DNA of 64,000 nucleotides, taken from Virgibacillus oceani (GTDB lineage Bacteria > Bacillota > Bacilli > Bacillales > Amphibacillaceae). Shown one piece after another: positions 18,588-31,527 of this stretch. The notes beneath the pieces were generated by a model that ran no database searches, was not told the origin of the DNA, and saw nothing but the letters and a program-made list of their open reading frames with translations. Made by a program: the position numbers and the translations under genes. The first letter of the stretch is position 1, and every line of letters starts with the position of its first letter. The stretch is from assembly GCF_014638995.1 (NCBI RefSeq), contig NZ_BMFR01000001.1, positions 248,001 to 312,000 on the forward strand. The letters are read 5' to 3'.

Positions 18588-19871
18588 CTAGTGATTATTG
18601 TTTTTGTCTTTCTCGATTTTTTCGTAAACTTGCTTTAATGCCTGTTCAAATTTACCAGTATTTTTAGGCTGATAATAGTGTTTGTTTTTTATAGAGTCCG
18701 GCAAGTACTGTTGACTGATCCAATTGTTCTCATAATCGTGCGGGTACTTGTATTCAACTCCGCGTCCAAGTTTTTTTGCACCTTGATAGTGTGAATCTTT
18801 AAGATGGATTGGAATATCACCACTTTTACCTCTGCGAATGTCAGCTAATGCTGCATCCAATGCTTTGTATGCCGTGTTGGATTTTGGCGATAAACTTAAT
18901 TCGACAATTGCAGCAGACAGAGGAATACGGGCTTCTGGAAAGCCTAATCGTTCTGCTGCCTGTACAGCGGCAATGGCACGTGGCCCAGCCTGAGGGTTTG
19001 CAAGTCCGATATCTTCATAGGCACAGACAATCATTCTTCTAGCAATGCTATCTAAATCGCCTGCCTCAATTAATCTACCTAAATAATGAAGCGCGGCATT
19101 TACATCACTGCCGCGAATGGATTTCTGAAATGCTGAAAGTACGTCGTAATGGGCATCTCCATCCTTGTCATGCGAAAAGCTCTTCTTTTGCATACATTCT
19201 TCAGCGATATCCAGTGTTATGACAGTTTGATTGTCGTTATTTCTGGGCGTTGATGATACGGCGAGTTCCAATCCGTTTAGTGCGGATCGCATATCACCGT
19301 TGGAGGTGTATGCAAAATGCTCTAGTGCTTCATTGGTAATCTCAATCGCATGATCTCCAAGCCCATTTACATTATCTGCGATTGCACGTTTTAAGGCAGT
19401 CATTATATCTGATGGTGTTAATGCATGTAATTCAAACAAATGACATCTGCTTCTTATGGCTGGATTAATAGAATGATAAGGGTTGCTTGTGGTACAGCCA
19501 ATTAATGTAAGTAAGTTACTTTCAACATATGGCAATAAAAAGTCTTGCTTGCCCTTATCCAACCTGTGTACTTCGTCTAGGATTAATACAATCTGTCCAG
19601 TCATTTTTGCCTCTTCCACAACAATTTCCATATCCTTCTTCTTGTCAACAACAGCATTAAGCATTTTTACTGGTATACCTAGGCTTTTTGCTAAGGCAAC
19701 TGCCATTGAAGTTTTTCCGGTTCCAGGGGGACCAAATAATATCATAGAAGCTAACCGCTCTGCCTGAACCATTCGATTTAATATTTTTCCCTCGCCAACT
19801 AGGTGTTCCTGACCAATTATTTCACTTATATGGGTTGGTCTCATTCGATATGCAAGTGGTTTTTGTTTCAT
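18588..19871 (-). CDS. rarA: replication-associated recombination protein RarA (MgsA)
   Basis: This is a 427-aa AAA+ ATPase of the clamp-loader group (YrvN in B. subtilis). Walker A is GPPGTGKT (47-54) and Walker B is ILDEVHRLDKGKQDFLL. The sensor region GCTTSNPYHSINPAIRSRC is present, and the C-terminal MgsA tetramerisation domain (IPLSAAIVELSLSPKSNTAY) is complete. RarA acts at stalled replication forks. It is divergent from cymR. Confidence 0.93.
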   Translation of the reverse strand: MKQKPLAYRMRPTHISEIIGQEHLVGEGKILNRMVQAERLASMILFGPPGTGKTSMAVALAKSLGIPVKMLNAVVDKKKDMEIVVEEAKMTGQIVLILDEVHRLDKGKQDFLLPYVESNLLTLIGCTTSNPYHSINPAIRSRCHLFELHALTPSDIMTALKRAIADNVNGLGDHAIEITNEALEHFAYTSNGDMRSALNGLELAVSSTPRNNDNQTVITLDIAEECMQKKSFSHDKDGDAHYDVLSAFQKSIRGSDVNAALHYLGRLIEAGDLDSIARRMIVCAYEDIGLANPQAGPRAIAAVQAAERLGFPEARIPLSAAIVELSLSPKSNTAYKALDAALADIRRGKSGDIPIHLKDSHYQGAKKLGRGVEYKYPHDYENNWISQQYLPDSIKNKHYYQPKNTGKFEQALKQVYEKIEKDKNNNH

Positions 19872-19942
19872 ATTTATCGTCCTTTATATAAAATATTAAT
19901 TTGCTTTTACCTAATTAAAGGCTATATCTGATACTGATGAAA

Positions 19943-19971
19943 TGCAAGAAACATCCTATTCGTGCTATAAT
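19943..19971 (+). promoter_or_regulatory. promoter of the cymR-iscS-mnmA cluster
   Basis: TATAAT at 19966-19971 carries the extended -10 element TGC directly upstream. A weak -35 (ATGCAA/TGCAAG near 19942-19948) lies at 17-18 bp. The expected start site is about 50 bases before the cymR ATG. Confidence 0.6.
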
Positions 19972-20027
19972 AGCATGTATTGTCTATCGATTGATTTAAA
20001 GTGTTAGTAAAAACCGAGGTGTTTGAT

Positions 20028-20447
20028 ATGAAAATTTCTACTAAGGGTCGGTATGGATTGACCATTATGATTGAACTTGCAAGGAACTTTGGTGATGGTC
20101 CGATATCACTTAAATCCATTGCACGAGATAAAAATCTATCAGAACATTATTTAGAGCAGCTGGCATCACCGCTTAGAAATGCTGGCTTAATAAAGAGCAT
20201 TCGTGGAGCATACGGTGGTTATATTTTAGCAAAAAAACCGGGTGAAATAACAGCTGGAGATATTATACGTGTATTGGAAGGTCCGATAACTCCTGTAGAA
20301 GGTATTGAGGAAGAAGAGCCGGCCAAGCAGGCATTATGGCTGCGAATTAGAGATGCAGTAAAAGATGTACTGGATACGACTACATTGGATGATTTAAAAG
20401 ATCATGAAGATGATCAGCAACAGGAATCCTACATGTTTTATATATAA
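20028..20447 (+). CDS. cymR: Rrf2-family cysteine metabolism repressor CymR
   Basis: The 139-aa protein starts at 20028 (MKISTKGRYGLTIM) after a GAGGTG site. The winged-helix Rrf2 domain is clear: ISLKSIARDKNLSEHYLEQL and the wing IRGAYGGYILAKKPGEITAGDI. No cysteine cluster is present, which agrees with CymR rather than an Fe-S sensing IscR. CymR represses cysteine uptake and synthesis genes together with CysK. It stands directly before iscS and mnmA, the standard Bacillus order. Confidence 0.92.
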   Translation: MKISTKGRYGLTIMIELARNFGDGPISLKSIARDKNLSEHYLEQLASPLRNAGLIKSIRGAYGGYILAKKPGEITAGDIIRVLEGPITPVEGIEEEEPAKQALWLRIRDAVKDVLDTTTLDDLKDHEDDQQQESYMFYI

Positions 20448-20481
20448 GTCAGGAATAACAAATAGAAAGGAAAGGTAGAAA

Positions 20482-22753
<2,272 letters not shown>

Positions 22754-22761
22754 AAACAGCT

Positions 22762-22817
22762 AGGACCATACTCCGGAAACCGATAACAATGGTTCTTGGA
22801 TAATGGTCCTGTACTTT
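22762..22817 (+). terminator. possible terminator after mnmA
   Basis: AGGACCAT (22762-22769) pairs with ATGGTCCT (22803-22810), followed by GTACTTTTTT. The 33-nt interior can form a smaller inner helix (CCGG and CCG with GGTT). Fit as a terminator is moderate. Confidence 0.45.
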
Positions 22818-22837
22818 TTTAGTGAAGGATTGGTTAC

Positions 22838-23506
22838 ATGGATAAAATTACACAAGCAATTACTTATATGAAGGAACAAAAATATGAGGATTCCGCAAAA
22901 CTTTTTACTGAAATTATTGAAGAAAACCCAGAAGATCCAATTGGATACATAAACTTTGGTAATCTGCTGGTTCATATCAATGAACTGCAACGCGCGGAAA
23001 ATTTTTTTCAACGAGCAATTGAATTAGATGAACATACAGCAACCGCTTATTACGGGTTAGGTAACCTGTATTTTGAACAATCACTCTATCCAAAGGCAGC
23101 AGAAAACTTTCAAAAAGCAATTGAATTAGGCTTGGAAGAAAGTGATGTTTATTATATGCTGGGAATGACATTACAGAAACAGGAGCAATTAAAGCTTTCT
23201 ATCCCATATTTACTTCGAGCAACTGAATTAGAAGAGGATGATGATGAAATTCTATTTCAATATGGATTAGCATTAGCACAATCCAATCATATTGAGGAGG
23301 CAGAATCGGTTTTCGAAAAGGTTTTGAAGAAGAATTCCAAACATAGTGATGCACACTATAATCTAGGTGTCATCTCTCTATATAATGACGATGCAAAGAG
23401 TGCGTTGGATCATTTTAATAAGGCATTAACAATTCAATCGGACCACGTACTGGCAGCTAACGGAAAAAAACAGATAGAAGAATTGTTAAATCAAAACGAA
23501 GCGTAA
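22838..23506 (+). CDS. tetratricopeptide repeat protein (YrrB-like)
   Basis: This is a 222-aa protein built almost wholly of about six TPR units, for example YYGLGNLYFEQSLYPKAAENFQ and AHYNLGVISLYNDDAKSALDHF. There is no signal peptide or membrane segment, so it is a cytoplasmic protein-interaction scaffold. The position between mnmA and recD2 equals that of yrrB in B. subtilis. No partner is identifiable from sequence. Confidence 0.85.
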   Translation: MDKITQAITYMKEQKYEDSAKLFTEIIEENPEDPIGYINFGNLLVHINELQRAENFFQRAIELDEHTATAYYGLGNLYFEQSLYPKAAENFQKAIELGLEESDVYYMLGMTLQKQEQLKLSIPYLLRATELEEDDDEILFQYGLALAQSNHIEEAESVFEKVLKKNSKHSDAHYNLGVISLYNDDAKSALDHFNKALTIQSDHVLAANGKKQIEELLNQNEA

Positions 23507-23524
23507 GACGGTGGGGTTGTTTAG

Positions 23525-25858
23525 ATGGAACAGCAAAGGCAATCTATCGAAAATGAAGAGCAGGGATATATTACGGGGGTACTTTTGTACACCATTTTTC
23601 ATAATGAACAGGAGCATTTTTCGATTGCAAAAATAAAAGTAAAAGATACGAATGAAGATTACAAGGAAAAAGATATTGTAGCAAAAGGATATTTCGCCAA
23701 TTTACAAGAGGACAAAACGTATCGATTTTATGGAAGCTTCGAAAGACATTCTAAGTTCGGAATGCAGTATAAAGTTACATCTTATCAAACTGTTATTCCG
23801 GACACAAAAGATGGTTTGATTGCCTATTTATCTAGTGATATGTTCTATGGAATTGGTAAGAAAACTGCAAAAAGGATTGTTGGCCATTTAGGTGAAAATG
23901 CAATATCTAAAATCCTAAATAACAAAGATGTATTACATGATATCCCTGGAATTAAACACGATAAAGCCGAGCTGCTAGTTAAAAGCTTACAGGAAAATCA
24001 AGGGTTTGAACATATTGTTGTGCATTTATCGAAATATGGGATTGGTTTGAAAATGGCACAAAAAATCTACCAGAAGTATAAGGATGAAGCACTGCAAATA
24101 TTACAGGAGGATCCTTACCAATATGTGTTCGATATTGAAGGGTTTGGGTTCCAAAAGGCAGATGAAATAGCACGACAAAGTGGTCTTTCATTAACACATC
24201 CCAATCGATTGGGGGCTGGCTCTATTTATGTATTGCAAAAAAGCATCCAGGACGGCCATGTTTTTATTCCACTGGACACTTGTCTGAAACAGGTCGTCAA
24301 TTTGCTTTACCATTCTAACGAAAAGCTATCGGAAAAAGATATTGCAGATCGATTGATGGAATTAAACAAAGAGAAGAAAGTGATTATTCAAAACGGAAAT
24401 GTCTATTTACCTTCACTTTATTATGCTGAAGATGGTTTTGCTTCCAATTTAAAACGCCTTATCACTAAACCTATTGAAAACACTGCAACACTTGCTGAGC
24501 TGATGAAGATTATTGGGCAGATTGAGGAAGAAGAAATTTTAAGTTATGGAAAAGAGCAATTTTCTGCAATTAATCAATCACTTGACTCAAAGGTAACGAT
24601 TGTCACAGGCGGCCCTGGCACTGGAAAAACTACAGTTATTAAAGGTATTTTAAAAGCTTATGCTGCAATCCATGATGTTGCTCTTGATATTAAAGAATAC
24701 GTCAAAAGGGCGGACTACCCATTTATTCTAACGGCTCCAACAGGTCGTGCAGCCAAACGTCTGAATGAATCAACAGGACTCCCGGCAGTTACGATTCACC
24801 GTCTATTAGGCTGGGATGGAAAAGATGGATTCGAGAAAAATCAGCAAGAACCATTAACGGGAAAGTTTTTGATTGTAGATGAATTTTCCATGGTTGATAT
24901 TTGGCTGGCGAACAATTTATTCAAGGCGGTCCCGGATGATATGCAAGTCCTTTTAGTTGGGGATGAGGACCAATTACCATCTGTTGGCCCTGGACAAGTG
25001 TTAAGTGATTTATTGTCTAGTGAATTGATTCCATTTGTAAGTCTCAATGAAGTATACCGGCAAAAGGAAGGTTCCAAAATTATTCAGCTTGCCCACACAA
25101 TTAAAAACAATGCTTGCTCAAGTGGATCACTTAAAAATGATAAAGATTTCAGCTTTATTCATTGCCATGAACAGCAAATGATAGATGTTATTACAAAAAT
25201 TTATTCACGTGCAAGTTCGAAAGGGATTGACATTCAGGATATTCAAGTTCTTGCCCCAATGTATCGGTCTCAAGCGGGAATCACACTAATCAACAAAGAG
25301 CTCCAAGAATTAGTGAACCCAAAAACGAAAACAAAACGTGAGGTAAAAGCAGCAAATGATGTGGTTTTTCGGGTTGGGGATAAGGTTATTCAGCTTGTTA
25401 ATCAGCCTGAGGACCATGTATATAATGGTGACATTGGCGAGGTAGCTGCAATATTTACTGAGGATGAAAATATAGAAAATGTTGAACAATTGGTGGTTTC
25501 ATTTGATGGTAAAGAGGTAGTTTATGAGCGAAAGGATTACATAAACATTATGCATGCATATTGTATTTCCATACATAAATCGCAGGGCAGTGAATTTCCA
25601 ATCGTCATTCTCCCAGTGGTCTCTACTTACAATCGAATGCTGCGCAAGAATTTACTATACACCGCTATTACTAGAAGTAAACAGTCATTAATCATTTGCG
25701 GTGAAGAAAATGCATTCCTAAGGGGAGTTCGAACACTGGATACCAATAAACGATACACATCGTTAAAAGAACAGCTAGTGGAAAGATTGCAAGGAATCGA
25801 AACAAAACCAGCAGTTGATGAAGAAGAAAAAGTAATTACACCTTATGACTTTATGTAA
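23525..25858 (+). CDS. recD2: ATP-dependent DNA helicase RecD2
   Basis: The 777-aa SF1B 5'-3' helicase is not associated with RecBC. An N-terminal OB-like region is followed by helix-hairpin-helix repeats (MFYGIGKKTAKRIV, YGIGLKMAQKIYQK). Walker A GGPGTGKT is near residue 362 and motif II is LIVDEFSMVD. The C-terminal helicase part ends in SIHKSQGSEFPIVILP and LLYTAITRSKQ. In B. subtilis RecD2 (YrrC) helps mismatch repair and fork progression. Confidence 0.94.
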   Translation: MEQQRQSIENEEQGYITGVLLYTIFHNEQEHFSIAKIKVKDTNEDYKEKDIVAKGYFANLQEDKTYRFYGSFERHSKFGMQYKVTSYQTVIPDTKDGLIAYLSSDMFYGIGKKTAKRIVGHLGENAISKILNNKDVLHDIPGIKHDKAELLVKSLQENQGFEHIVVHLSKYGIGLKMAQKIYQKYKDEALQILQEDPYQYVFDIEGFGFQKADEIARQSGLSLTHPNRLGAGSIYVLQKSIQDGHVFIPLDTCLKQVVNLLYHSNEKLSEKDIADRLMELNKEKKVIIQNGNVYLPSLYYAEDGFASNLKRLITKPIENTATLAELMKIIGQIEEEEILSYGKEQFSAINQSLDSKVTIVTGGPGTGKTTVIKGILKAYAAIHDVALDIKEYVKRADYPFILTAPTGRAAKRLNESTGLPAVTIHRLLGWDGKDGFEKNQQEPLTGKFLIVDEFSMVDIWLANNLFKAVPDDMQVLLVGDEDQLPSVGPGQVLSDLLSSELIPFVSLNEVYRQKEGSKIIQLAHTIKNNACSSGSLKNDKDFSFIHCHEQQMIDVITKIYSRASSKGIDIQDIQVLAPMYRSQAGITLINKELQELVNPKTKTKREVKAANDVVFRVGDKVIQLVNQPEDHVYNGDIGEVAAIFTEDENIENVEQLVVSFDGKEVVYERKDYINIMHAYCISIHKSQGSEFPIVILPVVSTYNRMLRKNLLYTAITRSKQSLIICGEENAFLRGVRTLDTNKRYTSLKEQLVERLQGIETKPAVDEEEKVITPYDFM

Positions 25859-25937
25859 ATGCATATGTATATTATCTGCAATTCCGGGTTAAGCTAACGT
25901 AATAAATTTATTTTGCTGAAAAGGAGCAATAAATAGT

Positions 25938-26132
25938 ATGATGCAATGCCCGAATTGTAGAGGAAAAGATATAGGGAAAATCGGTTCACAGCAATTTTAC
26001 TGCTGGAATTGTTTTATTGAACTGTCAGTGACCGATAATAATGAATTAACCGTACATCAAATTGAAGCGGATGGTTCCCTAAGTTCGCTAAATGACTTAT
26101 TTACGGATGATGAGCGAAGAATCCAGTGGTAA
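25938..26132 (+). CDS. 64-aa zinc-ribbon protein
   Basis: This short protein has two CxxC pairs, CPNC (residues 4-7) and CWNC (22-25), that form a plausible zinc ribbon. An acidic tail ends LFTDDERRIQW. A protein of this size (YrzR) sits near recD2 and yrrI in B. subtilis. A GAAAAGGAGC site precedes the ATG. Function unknown. Confidence 0.75.
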   Translation: MMQCPNCRGKDIGKIGSQQFYCWNCFIELSVTDNNELTVHQIEADGSLSSLNDLFTDDERRIQW

Positions 26133-26180
26133 CCCTCAGTCACAAAAATGTTGAATTTTTTGTACTAGGGAGTGCTGTTT

Positions 26181-27248
26181 ATGTTTAAAGAAAAAAAGCC
26201 ATTGAATTTTTTATATTGGATTGTTATCGGTATATTAGTTTTTTTATTCCTGTATTTACTTGTAAAACTGTTTCCTATCTATGGAACTGTTTTTTCATTT
26301 CTTTTTCATCTATTAGCTCCTTTTATTGTGTCGGGATTAATTGCTTACCTGCTATTCCCTGTAATTAAAAAAATACATTCCTATCACATTCCCAAAAGCT
26401 TGGCTATTCTTTTTATCTATATTCTATTTTTTGGCGGAATAGGCTATTTGATTTATCGTGTTTATCCTGCTGTATTGCATCAGCTGAAAGATTTAACGGA
26501 ACAATTGCCGCTATTAATAGATATGTATGAGGATTTAATCTATCAGCTATATGAATACACCTCATTTTTGCCTGAAGCTGTTCACGATAAAATGGATCAA
26601 CTAATAATCGGGGTTGAAACCTCCTTAGAGAATTTATTGGGCAAACTAATTGGCGGGTTCACAAAAATTTTTGACATGATTATATTCCTTACCGTTATTC
26701 CGGTATTGGTTTTTTACTTTTTAAAGGATTTCAGCAAAATCAAGAATTATTTTAAGAAATGGATTCCAGTACGATATCATGAGCAAAGCAGTAAGCTATT
26801 TCACGCAATTGATGAAAGTTTGGGAAATTACATACGCGGACAATTAATCGTTTGTTTATTTGTAAGCATAACTACATTTGTTGCTTTTCAGCTTTTGCAT
26901 ATTAAATATGCACTCCTGTTAGCGATCATTATGGGCCTTACCAATATTATTCCATATTTCGGTCCAATTATTGGTGCGGTTCCGGCAGTAGCCATTACAC
27001 TTACAATGTCTGCAAAGTTAATTGTATTTGTGTTATTAGCAATTTTTATCGTCCAACTGATTGAAAGTAATTTACTTTCCCCTTATATAGTTGGGAAGAG
27101 TATTGATATACATCCAATTGCAATAATTTTTGCTTTGCTTCTGGGAGGACAAATAGGTGGAGTAATCGGGATGATAGCAGCAGTTCCACTATTAACCATT
27201 TTAAAGGTTATCGTTTCACATGTAGCCATAATAAAACAACACCATTGA
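26181..27248 (+). CDS. AI-2E family permease (YrrI-like)
   Basis: This is a 355-aa integral membrane protein. The start at 26181 (MFKEKKPLNFLYW) is favoured because CTAGGGAG lies eight bases upstream; a GTG three codons earlier is open. About seven to eight helices are seen, with the family-typical IRGQLIVCLFVSITTF and LTNIIPYFGPIIGAVPA motifs. Members are annotated as AI-2 exporters or TqsA-like, but several are ion transporters, so the substrate is open. It lies just upstream of the alaS T-box. Confidence 0.85.
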   Translation: MFKEKKPLNFLYWIVIGILVFLFLYLLVKLFPIYGTVFSFLFHLLAPFIVSGLIAYLLFPVIKKIHSYHIPKSLAILFIYILFFGGIGYLIYRVYPAVLHQLKDLTEQLPLLIDMYEDLIYQLYEYTSFLPEAVHDKMDQLIIGVETSLENLLGKLIGGFTKIFDMIIFLTVIPVLVFYFLKDFSKIKNYFKKWIPVRYHEQSSKLFHAIDESLGNYIRGQLIVCLFVSITTFVAFQLLHIKYALLLAIIMGLTNIIPYFGPIIGAVPAVAITLTMSAKLIVFVLLAIFIVQLIESNLLSPYIVGKSIDIHPIAIIFALLLGGQIGGVIGMIAAVPLLTILKVIVSHVAIIKQHH

Positions 27249-27299
27249 CTTTTCAGGGATATTTTTTTATAATATCGCTAAACTAGTATTAATCATAAT

Positions 27300-27535
27300 A
27301 GGAACATGTTGAAGGTTCTAAGTACATGATAACTTCCTTATTAAGAGAGGGATTTCCACAGGCTGAAAGAAATCCCAGGCAAAGAATCATGGAAAGCTAA
27401 ACTGGAGTACGGTTAAAACCCGTCGGACTGCACACCGTTATCGTGATAAAGTGACAAATGATTCATTTCGTTTGTAATTAGGGTGGTACCGCGAATATCT
27501 CGTCCCTGCATGAAGCAGAGAGGGGTATTTTTTTT
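27300..27535 (+). promoter_or_regulatory. T-box leader of alaS
   Basis: The T-box core AGGGTGGTACCGCG lies at 27480-27493. A stem-I hairpin is formed by GGGATTTC (27349-27356) and GAAATCCC (27369-27376). The specifier is GCT at 27396-27398 in GGAAAGCTAAAC, an Ala codon that agrees with the downstream gene. An imperfect terminator stem (GTCCCTGC with GCAGAGAGGGG) and eight T residues follow at 27495-27535. Confidence 0.9.
27495..27535 (+). terminator. T-box regulated terminator before alaS
   Basis: A CTGC/GCAG-closed hairpin with an imperfect lower stem runs up to AGGGGTA, then eight T residues at 27528-27535. It overlaps the 3' part of the T-box. The next 186 bases to the alaS start contain no obvious further signal. 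Confidence 0.75.
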
Positions 27536-27721
27536 CGGTTATTTTGCAGAAGGTTTTGTTTTTGAAGCAATAGACGTAAAATGCGACTGAGTATATTCGG
27601 GCTGCGGGGCGAAAAAGCATCATAAAATACTTACGATGCATTTTACGGAGAATGGGAAAGTATAAACAACAAAATTTACGAAATAGGGTTTGAAATGAAA
27701 ATGATAGATGGAGGTTACAAT

Positions 27722-30358
27722 ATGAAACAGCTAAGTTCACAGCAAGTTCGTCAAATGTTCTTGGACTTTTTTAAAGAAAAAGGCCACCGGGTTGAACCAA
27801 GTGCATCATTGGTACCGATTGAAGATCCAACATTGCTCTGGATTAATAGTGGTGTTGCAACGTTAAAAAAATATTTTGATGGACGTGTAATTCCTGATAA
27901 CCCACGCATAGTTAACGCACAAAAATCAATTCGCACAAACGATATCGAGAATGTAGGATTTACAGCAAGGCACCAAACATTTTTCGAAATGCTTGGGAAC
28001 TTTTCAATCGGAGATTATTTTAAAAAAGAAGCAATTAGATGGGCATGGGAATTTTTAACAGATGAAAAGTGGATTAATTTTGATCCAGAACTTTTATCTG
28101 TTACTGTACATCCAGAAGACGATGAAGCTTATGAATTATGGCTTCATGAAATAAAACTTCCTAAAGAACGGATTATACGTCTTGAGGAAAACTTCTGGGA
28201 TATTGGGGAAGGACCAAGTGGACCGAATACAGAAATATTTTACGATCGCGGGGAAAAATATGGCAATGACCCGAACGATCCTGAATTGTATCCTGGCGGT
28301 GAAAATGATCGCTATCTCGAAATCTGGAACTTAGTATTTTCCCAGTTTAATCATAATCCAGATGATACGTATACCCCGCTTCCTAAAAAGAATATTGATA
28401 CTGGTATGGGCCTCGAACGAATTGTGTCTGTCATTCAAGATGTACCTACAAACTTTGAGACAGATTTGTTTATGCCAATTATTAAAAAGACAGAGGAATT
28501 TGCTAATGTCACATATGGTTTAAACAAAGAAAGTGATACAGCATTTAAGGTAATCGCTGATCATATCCGAACAGTAGCTTTTGCAATCGGAGATAATGCA
28601 CTTCCATCAAATGAAGGAAGAGGATATGTATTAAGGCGCCTTTTAAGAAGGGCAGTCCGCTATGCGAAACAAATAGGAATTGAAAAGCCATTTATGTACA
28701 AACTAGTATCCGTTGTAGGAAATATTATGAAGGATTTTTATCCAGAGGTCACGAAGCAGCAGGAATATATTGAAAACGTAATTAAAACAGAAGAAGACCG
28801 TTTCCATGAGACGTTACATGAAGGGCTGGATATTCTGAATTCTATTATGGAAAAAGAAAAAAGTAATGGAAGTTCTGTATTTCCTGGAACAGAAGTGTTT
28901 CGTCTATATGATACGTATGGATTTCCTAAAGAATTAACGGAGGAATATGTTGAGGAAGAAGGATTTACGATTGACGAAGCTGGATTTGAAAAAGAAATGG
29001 AAAAACAGCGCGAACGCGCACGCAATGCACGCCAAAAGGTAGACTCCATGCAGGTCCAGGATGAAATTTTAAGCAAGGTAACTGTTAAAAGTCAATTTAT
29101 CGGATACGAGAACCTCGAAGTGGAAACAACGATTGCGCAAATGATAAACGGAAAAGAAATGGCCGATGCTGCATATGAAGGTGATGAAGTAGTATTATTC
29201 TTGGATGAAACCCCTTTTTATGCGGAAAGCGGCGGGCAAATTGCTGATAACGGATGGATATTTACAGACGAAGCTTCTGCATTTGTAGAAAATGTTCAAA
29301 AAGCACCTAAAGGACAGCATATTCATCATGTGAAAATAAGAGACGGTGAATTAAAGGTCGGTCAAAAAGTTAAAGCAATTGTCGATAGCAAATTCCGTAA
29401 AGCAATTGTCAAAAATCATACAGCTACCCATTTATTGCATCAAGCATTGAAGGATATATTGGGTAATCATGTAAACCAGGCGGGTTCTCTCGTAACTCCA
29501 GATAGATTGCGATTCGATTTCTCTCATTTTGGTGCAATTACGGATGAAGAACTAGATAAGATAGAGCAGATTGTTAATGAGCAAATATGGAAATCTACGC
29601 AATTAGTTATTGAGAATAAAAAAATTGACGAAGCTAAAGAAATGGGAGCAATGGCCTTATTTGGTGAAAAGTATGGTGATATCGTACGTGTTGTTCAGGT
29701 GGATGACTATAGTATCGAATTGTGTGGAGGCTGTCATGTGCAAAACACAGCGGAAATAGGGTTGTTCAAAATCGTTTCCGAAACTGGAATTGGCGCAGGT
29801 ACACGCAGAATTGAAGCTGTTACAAGTGAAAAGGCATATCATTATGTGAACGATAAAATTGACTCGTTAAACCATGCTGCAACACTATTAAAAACAAATG
29901 ATGAAAAGGTTGCCGAGCGAATTGAGGTGTTATTCCAGGATATCAAATCACTGCAAAAGGAAAATGAATCACTAAATGCCAAAGTATCAAATATGGAAGC
30001 TTCTTCTATATTAGATCAAGTGGAAACGATTGATGGTGTGAATTTATTAGCACAGCAGGTAAATGTAAAGGATATGAATCAGTTAAGGAATATGGTTGAT
30101 GACTTAAAACAAAAACTTGGATCCGGTATCATATTGCTTGCTGCAGAAAATAATCAAAAAGTACAATTAGCAGCAGGAGTTTCTAAAGATTTAATCGAAA
30201 GCGGTCTTCATGCAGGTAATTTAATTAAACAAGCAGCACAGTTATGTGGAGGCGGTGGCGGCGGCCGTCCGGATATGGCACAGGCAGGCGGTAAAGACCC
30301 GCAAAAAATTAAACAGGCTTTGCTATATGCAAGCCAATATGTTAAAGATAATATATAG
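27722..30358 (+). CDS. alaS: alanyl-tRNA synthetase
   Basis: The 878-aa class II enzyme starts at 27722 ([17 protein letters not shown]) after GATGGAGG. The editing-domain zinc motifs are [12 protein letters not shown] and CGGCHVQNT. Motif 2 is [20 protein letters not shown]. The C-terminal DHHA1-like part ends in [17 protein letters not shown]. Expression is controlled by the Ala-specific T-box upstream. Confidence 0.97.
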   Translation: MKQLSSQQVRQMFLDFFKEKGHRVEPSASLVPIEDPTLLWINSGVATLKKYFDGRVIPDNPRIVNAQKSIRTNDIENVGFTARHQTFFEMLGNFSIGDYFKKEAIRWAWEFLTDEKWINFDPELLSVTVHPEDDEAYELWLHEIKLPKERIIRLEENFWDIGEGPSGPNTEIFYDRGEKYGNDPNDPELYPGGENDRYLEIWNLVFSQFNHNPDDTYTPLPKKNIDTGMGLERIVSVIQDVPTNFETDLFMPIIKKTEEFANVTYGLNKESDTAFKVIADHIRTVAFAIGDNALPSNEGRGYVLRRLLRRAVRYAKQIGIEKPFMYKLVSVVGNIMKDFYPEVTKQQEYIENVIKTEEDRFHETLHEGLDILNSIMEKEKSNGSSVFPGTEVFRLYDTYGFPKELTEEYVEEEGFTIDEAGFEKEMEKQRERARNARQKVDSMQVQDEILSKVTVKSQFIGYENLEVETTIAQMINGKEMADAAYEGDEVVLFLDETPFYAESGGQIADNGWIFTDEASAFVENVQKAPKGQHIHHVKIRDGELKVGQKVKAIVDSKFRKAIVKNHTATHLLHQALKDILGNHVNQAGSLVTPDRLRFDFSHFGAITDEELDKIEQIVNEQIWKSTQLVIENKKIDEAKEMGAMALFGEKYGDIVRVVQVDDYSIELCGGCHVQNTAEIGLFKIVSETGIGAGTRRIEAVTSEKAYHYVNDKIDSLNHAATLLKTNDEKVAERIEVLFQDIKSLQKENESLNAKVSNMEASSILDQVETIDGVNLLAQQVNVKDMNQLRNMVDDLKQKLGSGIILLAAENNQKVQLAAGVSKDLIESGLHAGNLIKQAAQLCGGGGGGRPDMAQAGGKDPQKIKQALLYASQYVKDNI

Positions 30359-30368
30359 AATTGAGGTC

Positions 30369-30399
30369 TTGTCCTTTATCTAGCATAAAAAGATATAAT
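30369..30399 (+). promoter_or_regulatory. candidate promoter of the ireB-ruvX operon
   Basis: TATAAT at 30394-30399 is preceded by TTGTCC (30369-30374) with a 19-bp spacer, slightly longer than ideal. It lies about 60 bases upstream of the ireB start. Confidence 0.4.
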
Positions 30400-30457
30400 A
30401 TTAGGTAGAAACATGTTAGAATAAGAATGAAGGCAAAACTTGGAATGAGGTGTCACT

Positions 30458-30724
30458 ATGAGCTCTATTGATAAAACGATGAAATTTAATTTTTCGGAGG
30501 AACCATTTGATCAGGATATTAAAGAGATTCTAATGACTGTCCATGATTCACTTAGGGAAAAAGGTTACAATCCGATTAATCAAATTGTGGGTTATTTGTT
30601 AAGTGGTGACCCTGCATATATCCCAAGATATAACGATGCAAGGAATTTGATCCGGAAAATTGAGCGTGATGAAGTTATCGAAGAATTGGTGAAATTTTAT
30701 TTAGAACAGCAAGCTAAAGGATAG
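30458..30724 (+). CDS. ireB: IreB/YrzL family regulatory protein (UPF0297)
   Basis: This 88-aa protein ([55 protein letters not shown]) is the conserved UPF0297 family. In Enterococcus, IreB is a phosphorylation target of the PASTA kinase IreK and influences cephalosporin resistance. A Thr near residue 7 matches the region phosphorylated there. It sits in the standard operon with ruvX and the DUF1292 gene. Confidence 0.92.
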   Translation: MSSIDKTMKFNFSEEPFDQDIKEILMTVHDSLREKGYNPINQIVGYLLSGDPAYIPRYNDARNLIRKIERDEVIEELVKFYLEQQAKG

Positions 30725-30729
30725 AATAA

Positions 30730-31146
30730 ATGAAAATAATAGGCTTAGATGTCGGATCCAAAACAATTGGTGTCGCAGTTAGCGATGCAATGGGGTGGAC
30801 TGCACAAGGATTAACAACAATAAAGTGGGATGAGAATGACATCACATCCGCAGATGAAGAATTAAAAGCTATTATCGCGCAGCACGAAGCGAAAAAAGCA
30901 GTTATAGGTTTACCAAAAAATATGAATGGGACTATTGGCGAACGTGGTGAAGCTTCGGAAAGATACGCTAAACACGTGGAAGAAACGCATCAAATCCCGA
31001 CTGTATTATGGGATGAACGGTTAACTACAATAGCTGCGGAGCGTGTATTATTAGAAGCAGATGTCAGCAGAAAAAAACGAAAAAAAGTGATAGATAAAAT
31101 GGCCGCTGTAATGATATTACAAGGCTTTCTTGAGTCAAAAAGTTAA
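30730..31146 (+). CDS. ruvX: Holliday-junction resolvase-like protein RuvX/YqgF
   Basis: This is a 138-aa RNase H-fold nuclease. Asp in [15 protein letters not shown], Glu in [14 protein letters not shown], and DERLTT near residue 96 are the expected metal-site residues. YqgF proteins act in 16S rRNA 5' end maturation and are proposed to resolve Holliday junctions. The gene lies five bases after ireB. Confidence 0.92.
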   Translation: MKIIGLDVGSKTIGVAVSDAMGWTAQGLTTIKWDENDITSADEELKAIIAQHEAKKAVIGLPKNMNGTIGERGEASERYAKHVEETHQIPTVLWDERLTTIAAERVLLEADVSRKKRKKVIDKMAAVMILQGFLESKS

Positions 31147-31157
31147 GGAGTGAAGGC

Positions 31158-31451
31158 ATGGCACTAGAGGAAAAAGAACGTATTATTGTTCCTGATGAAA
31201 ATGGGGAAGAGCATCTATTTGAAGTATTATTTACGTTTGATGTTGATCAAACAAATCAATCGTATATAGCAGTAGTTCCGGTTGAGCAAAAGGATGACGA
31301 GGAAGTTGAGGTTTACGCATTTCGTTATGAAGAAAAAGAAGAAGACGATAATGATTTATCACTTTTCCCAATTGAATCTGATGAAGAATGGGAAATGGTA
31401 GAGGAAATGCTTAATACGTTAGCGGATGAAGAAGATAATGACAATAAGTAA
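31158..31451 (+). CDS. DUF1292 family protein (YrzB-like)
   Basis: This is an acidic 97-aa soluble protein (IIVPDENGEEHLFEVLFTFD; EKEEDDNDLSLFPIESDEEW). It is the third member of the conserved ireB-ruvX-yrzB operon. Function unknown. A terminator follows nine bases after its stop. Confidence 0.88.
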   Translation: MALEEKERIIVPDENGEEHLFEVLFTFDVDQTNQSYIAVVPVEQKDDEEVEVYAFRYEEKEEDDNDLSLFPIESDEEWEMVEEMLNTLADEEDNDNK

Positions 31452-31459
31452 ATGATATG

Positions 31460-31494
31460 AAAAAGCTGATGTTAAGGCTTGACATCAGCTTTTC
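31460..31494 (+). terminator. terminator of the ireB operon
   Basis: AAAAGCTGATGT (31461-31472) pairs with ACATCAGCTTTT (31482-31493) in a perfect 12-bp stem, with a 9-nt loop and A-rich and T-rich edges. Confidence 0.85.
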
Positions 31495-31527
31495 TTATGT
31501 GTTTTTATTGGGATATTTTAGCGAATC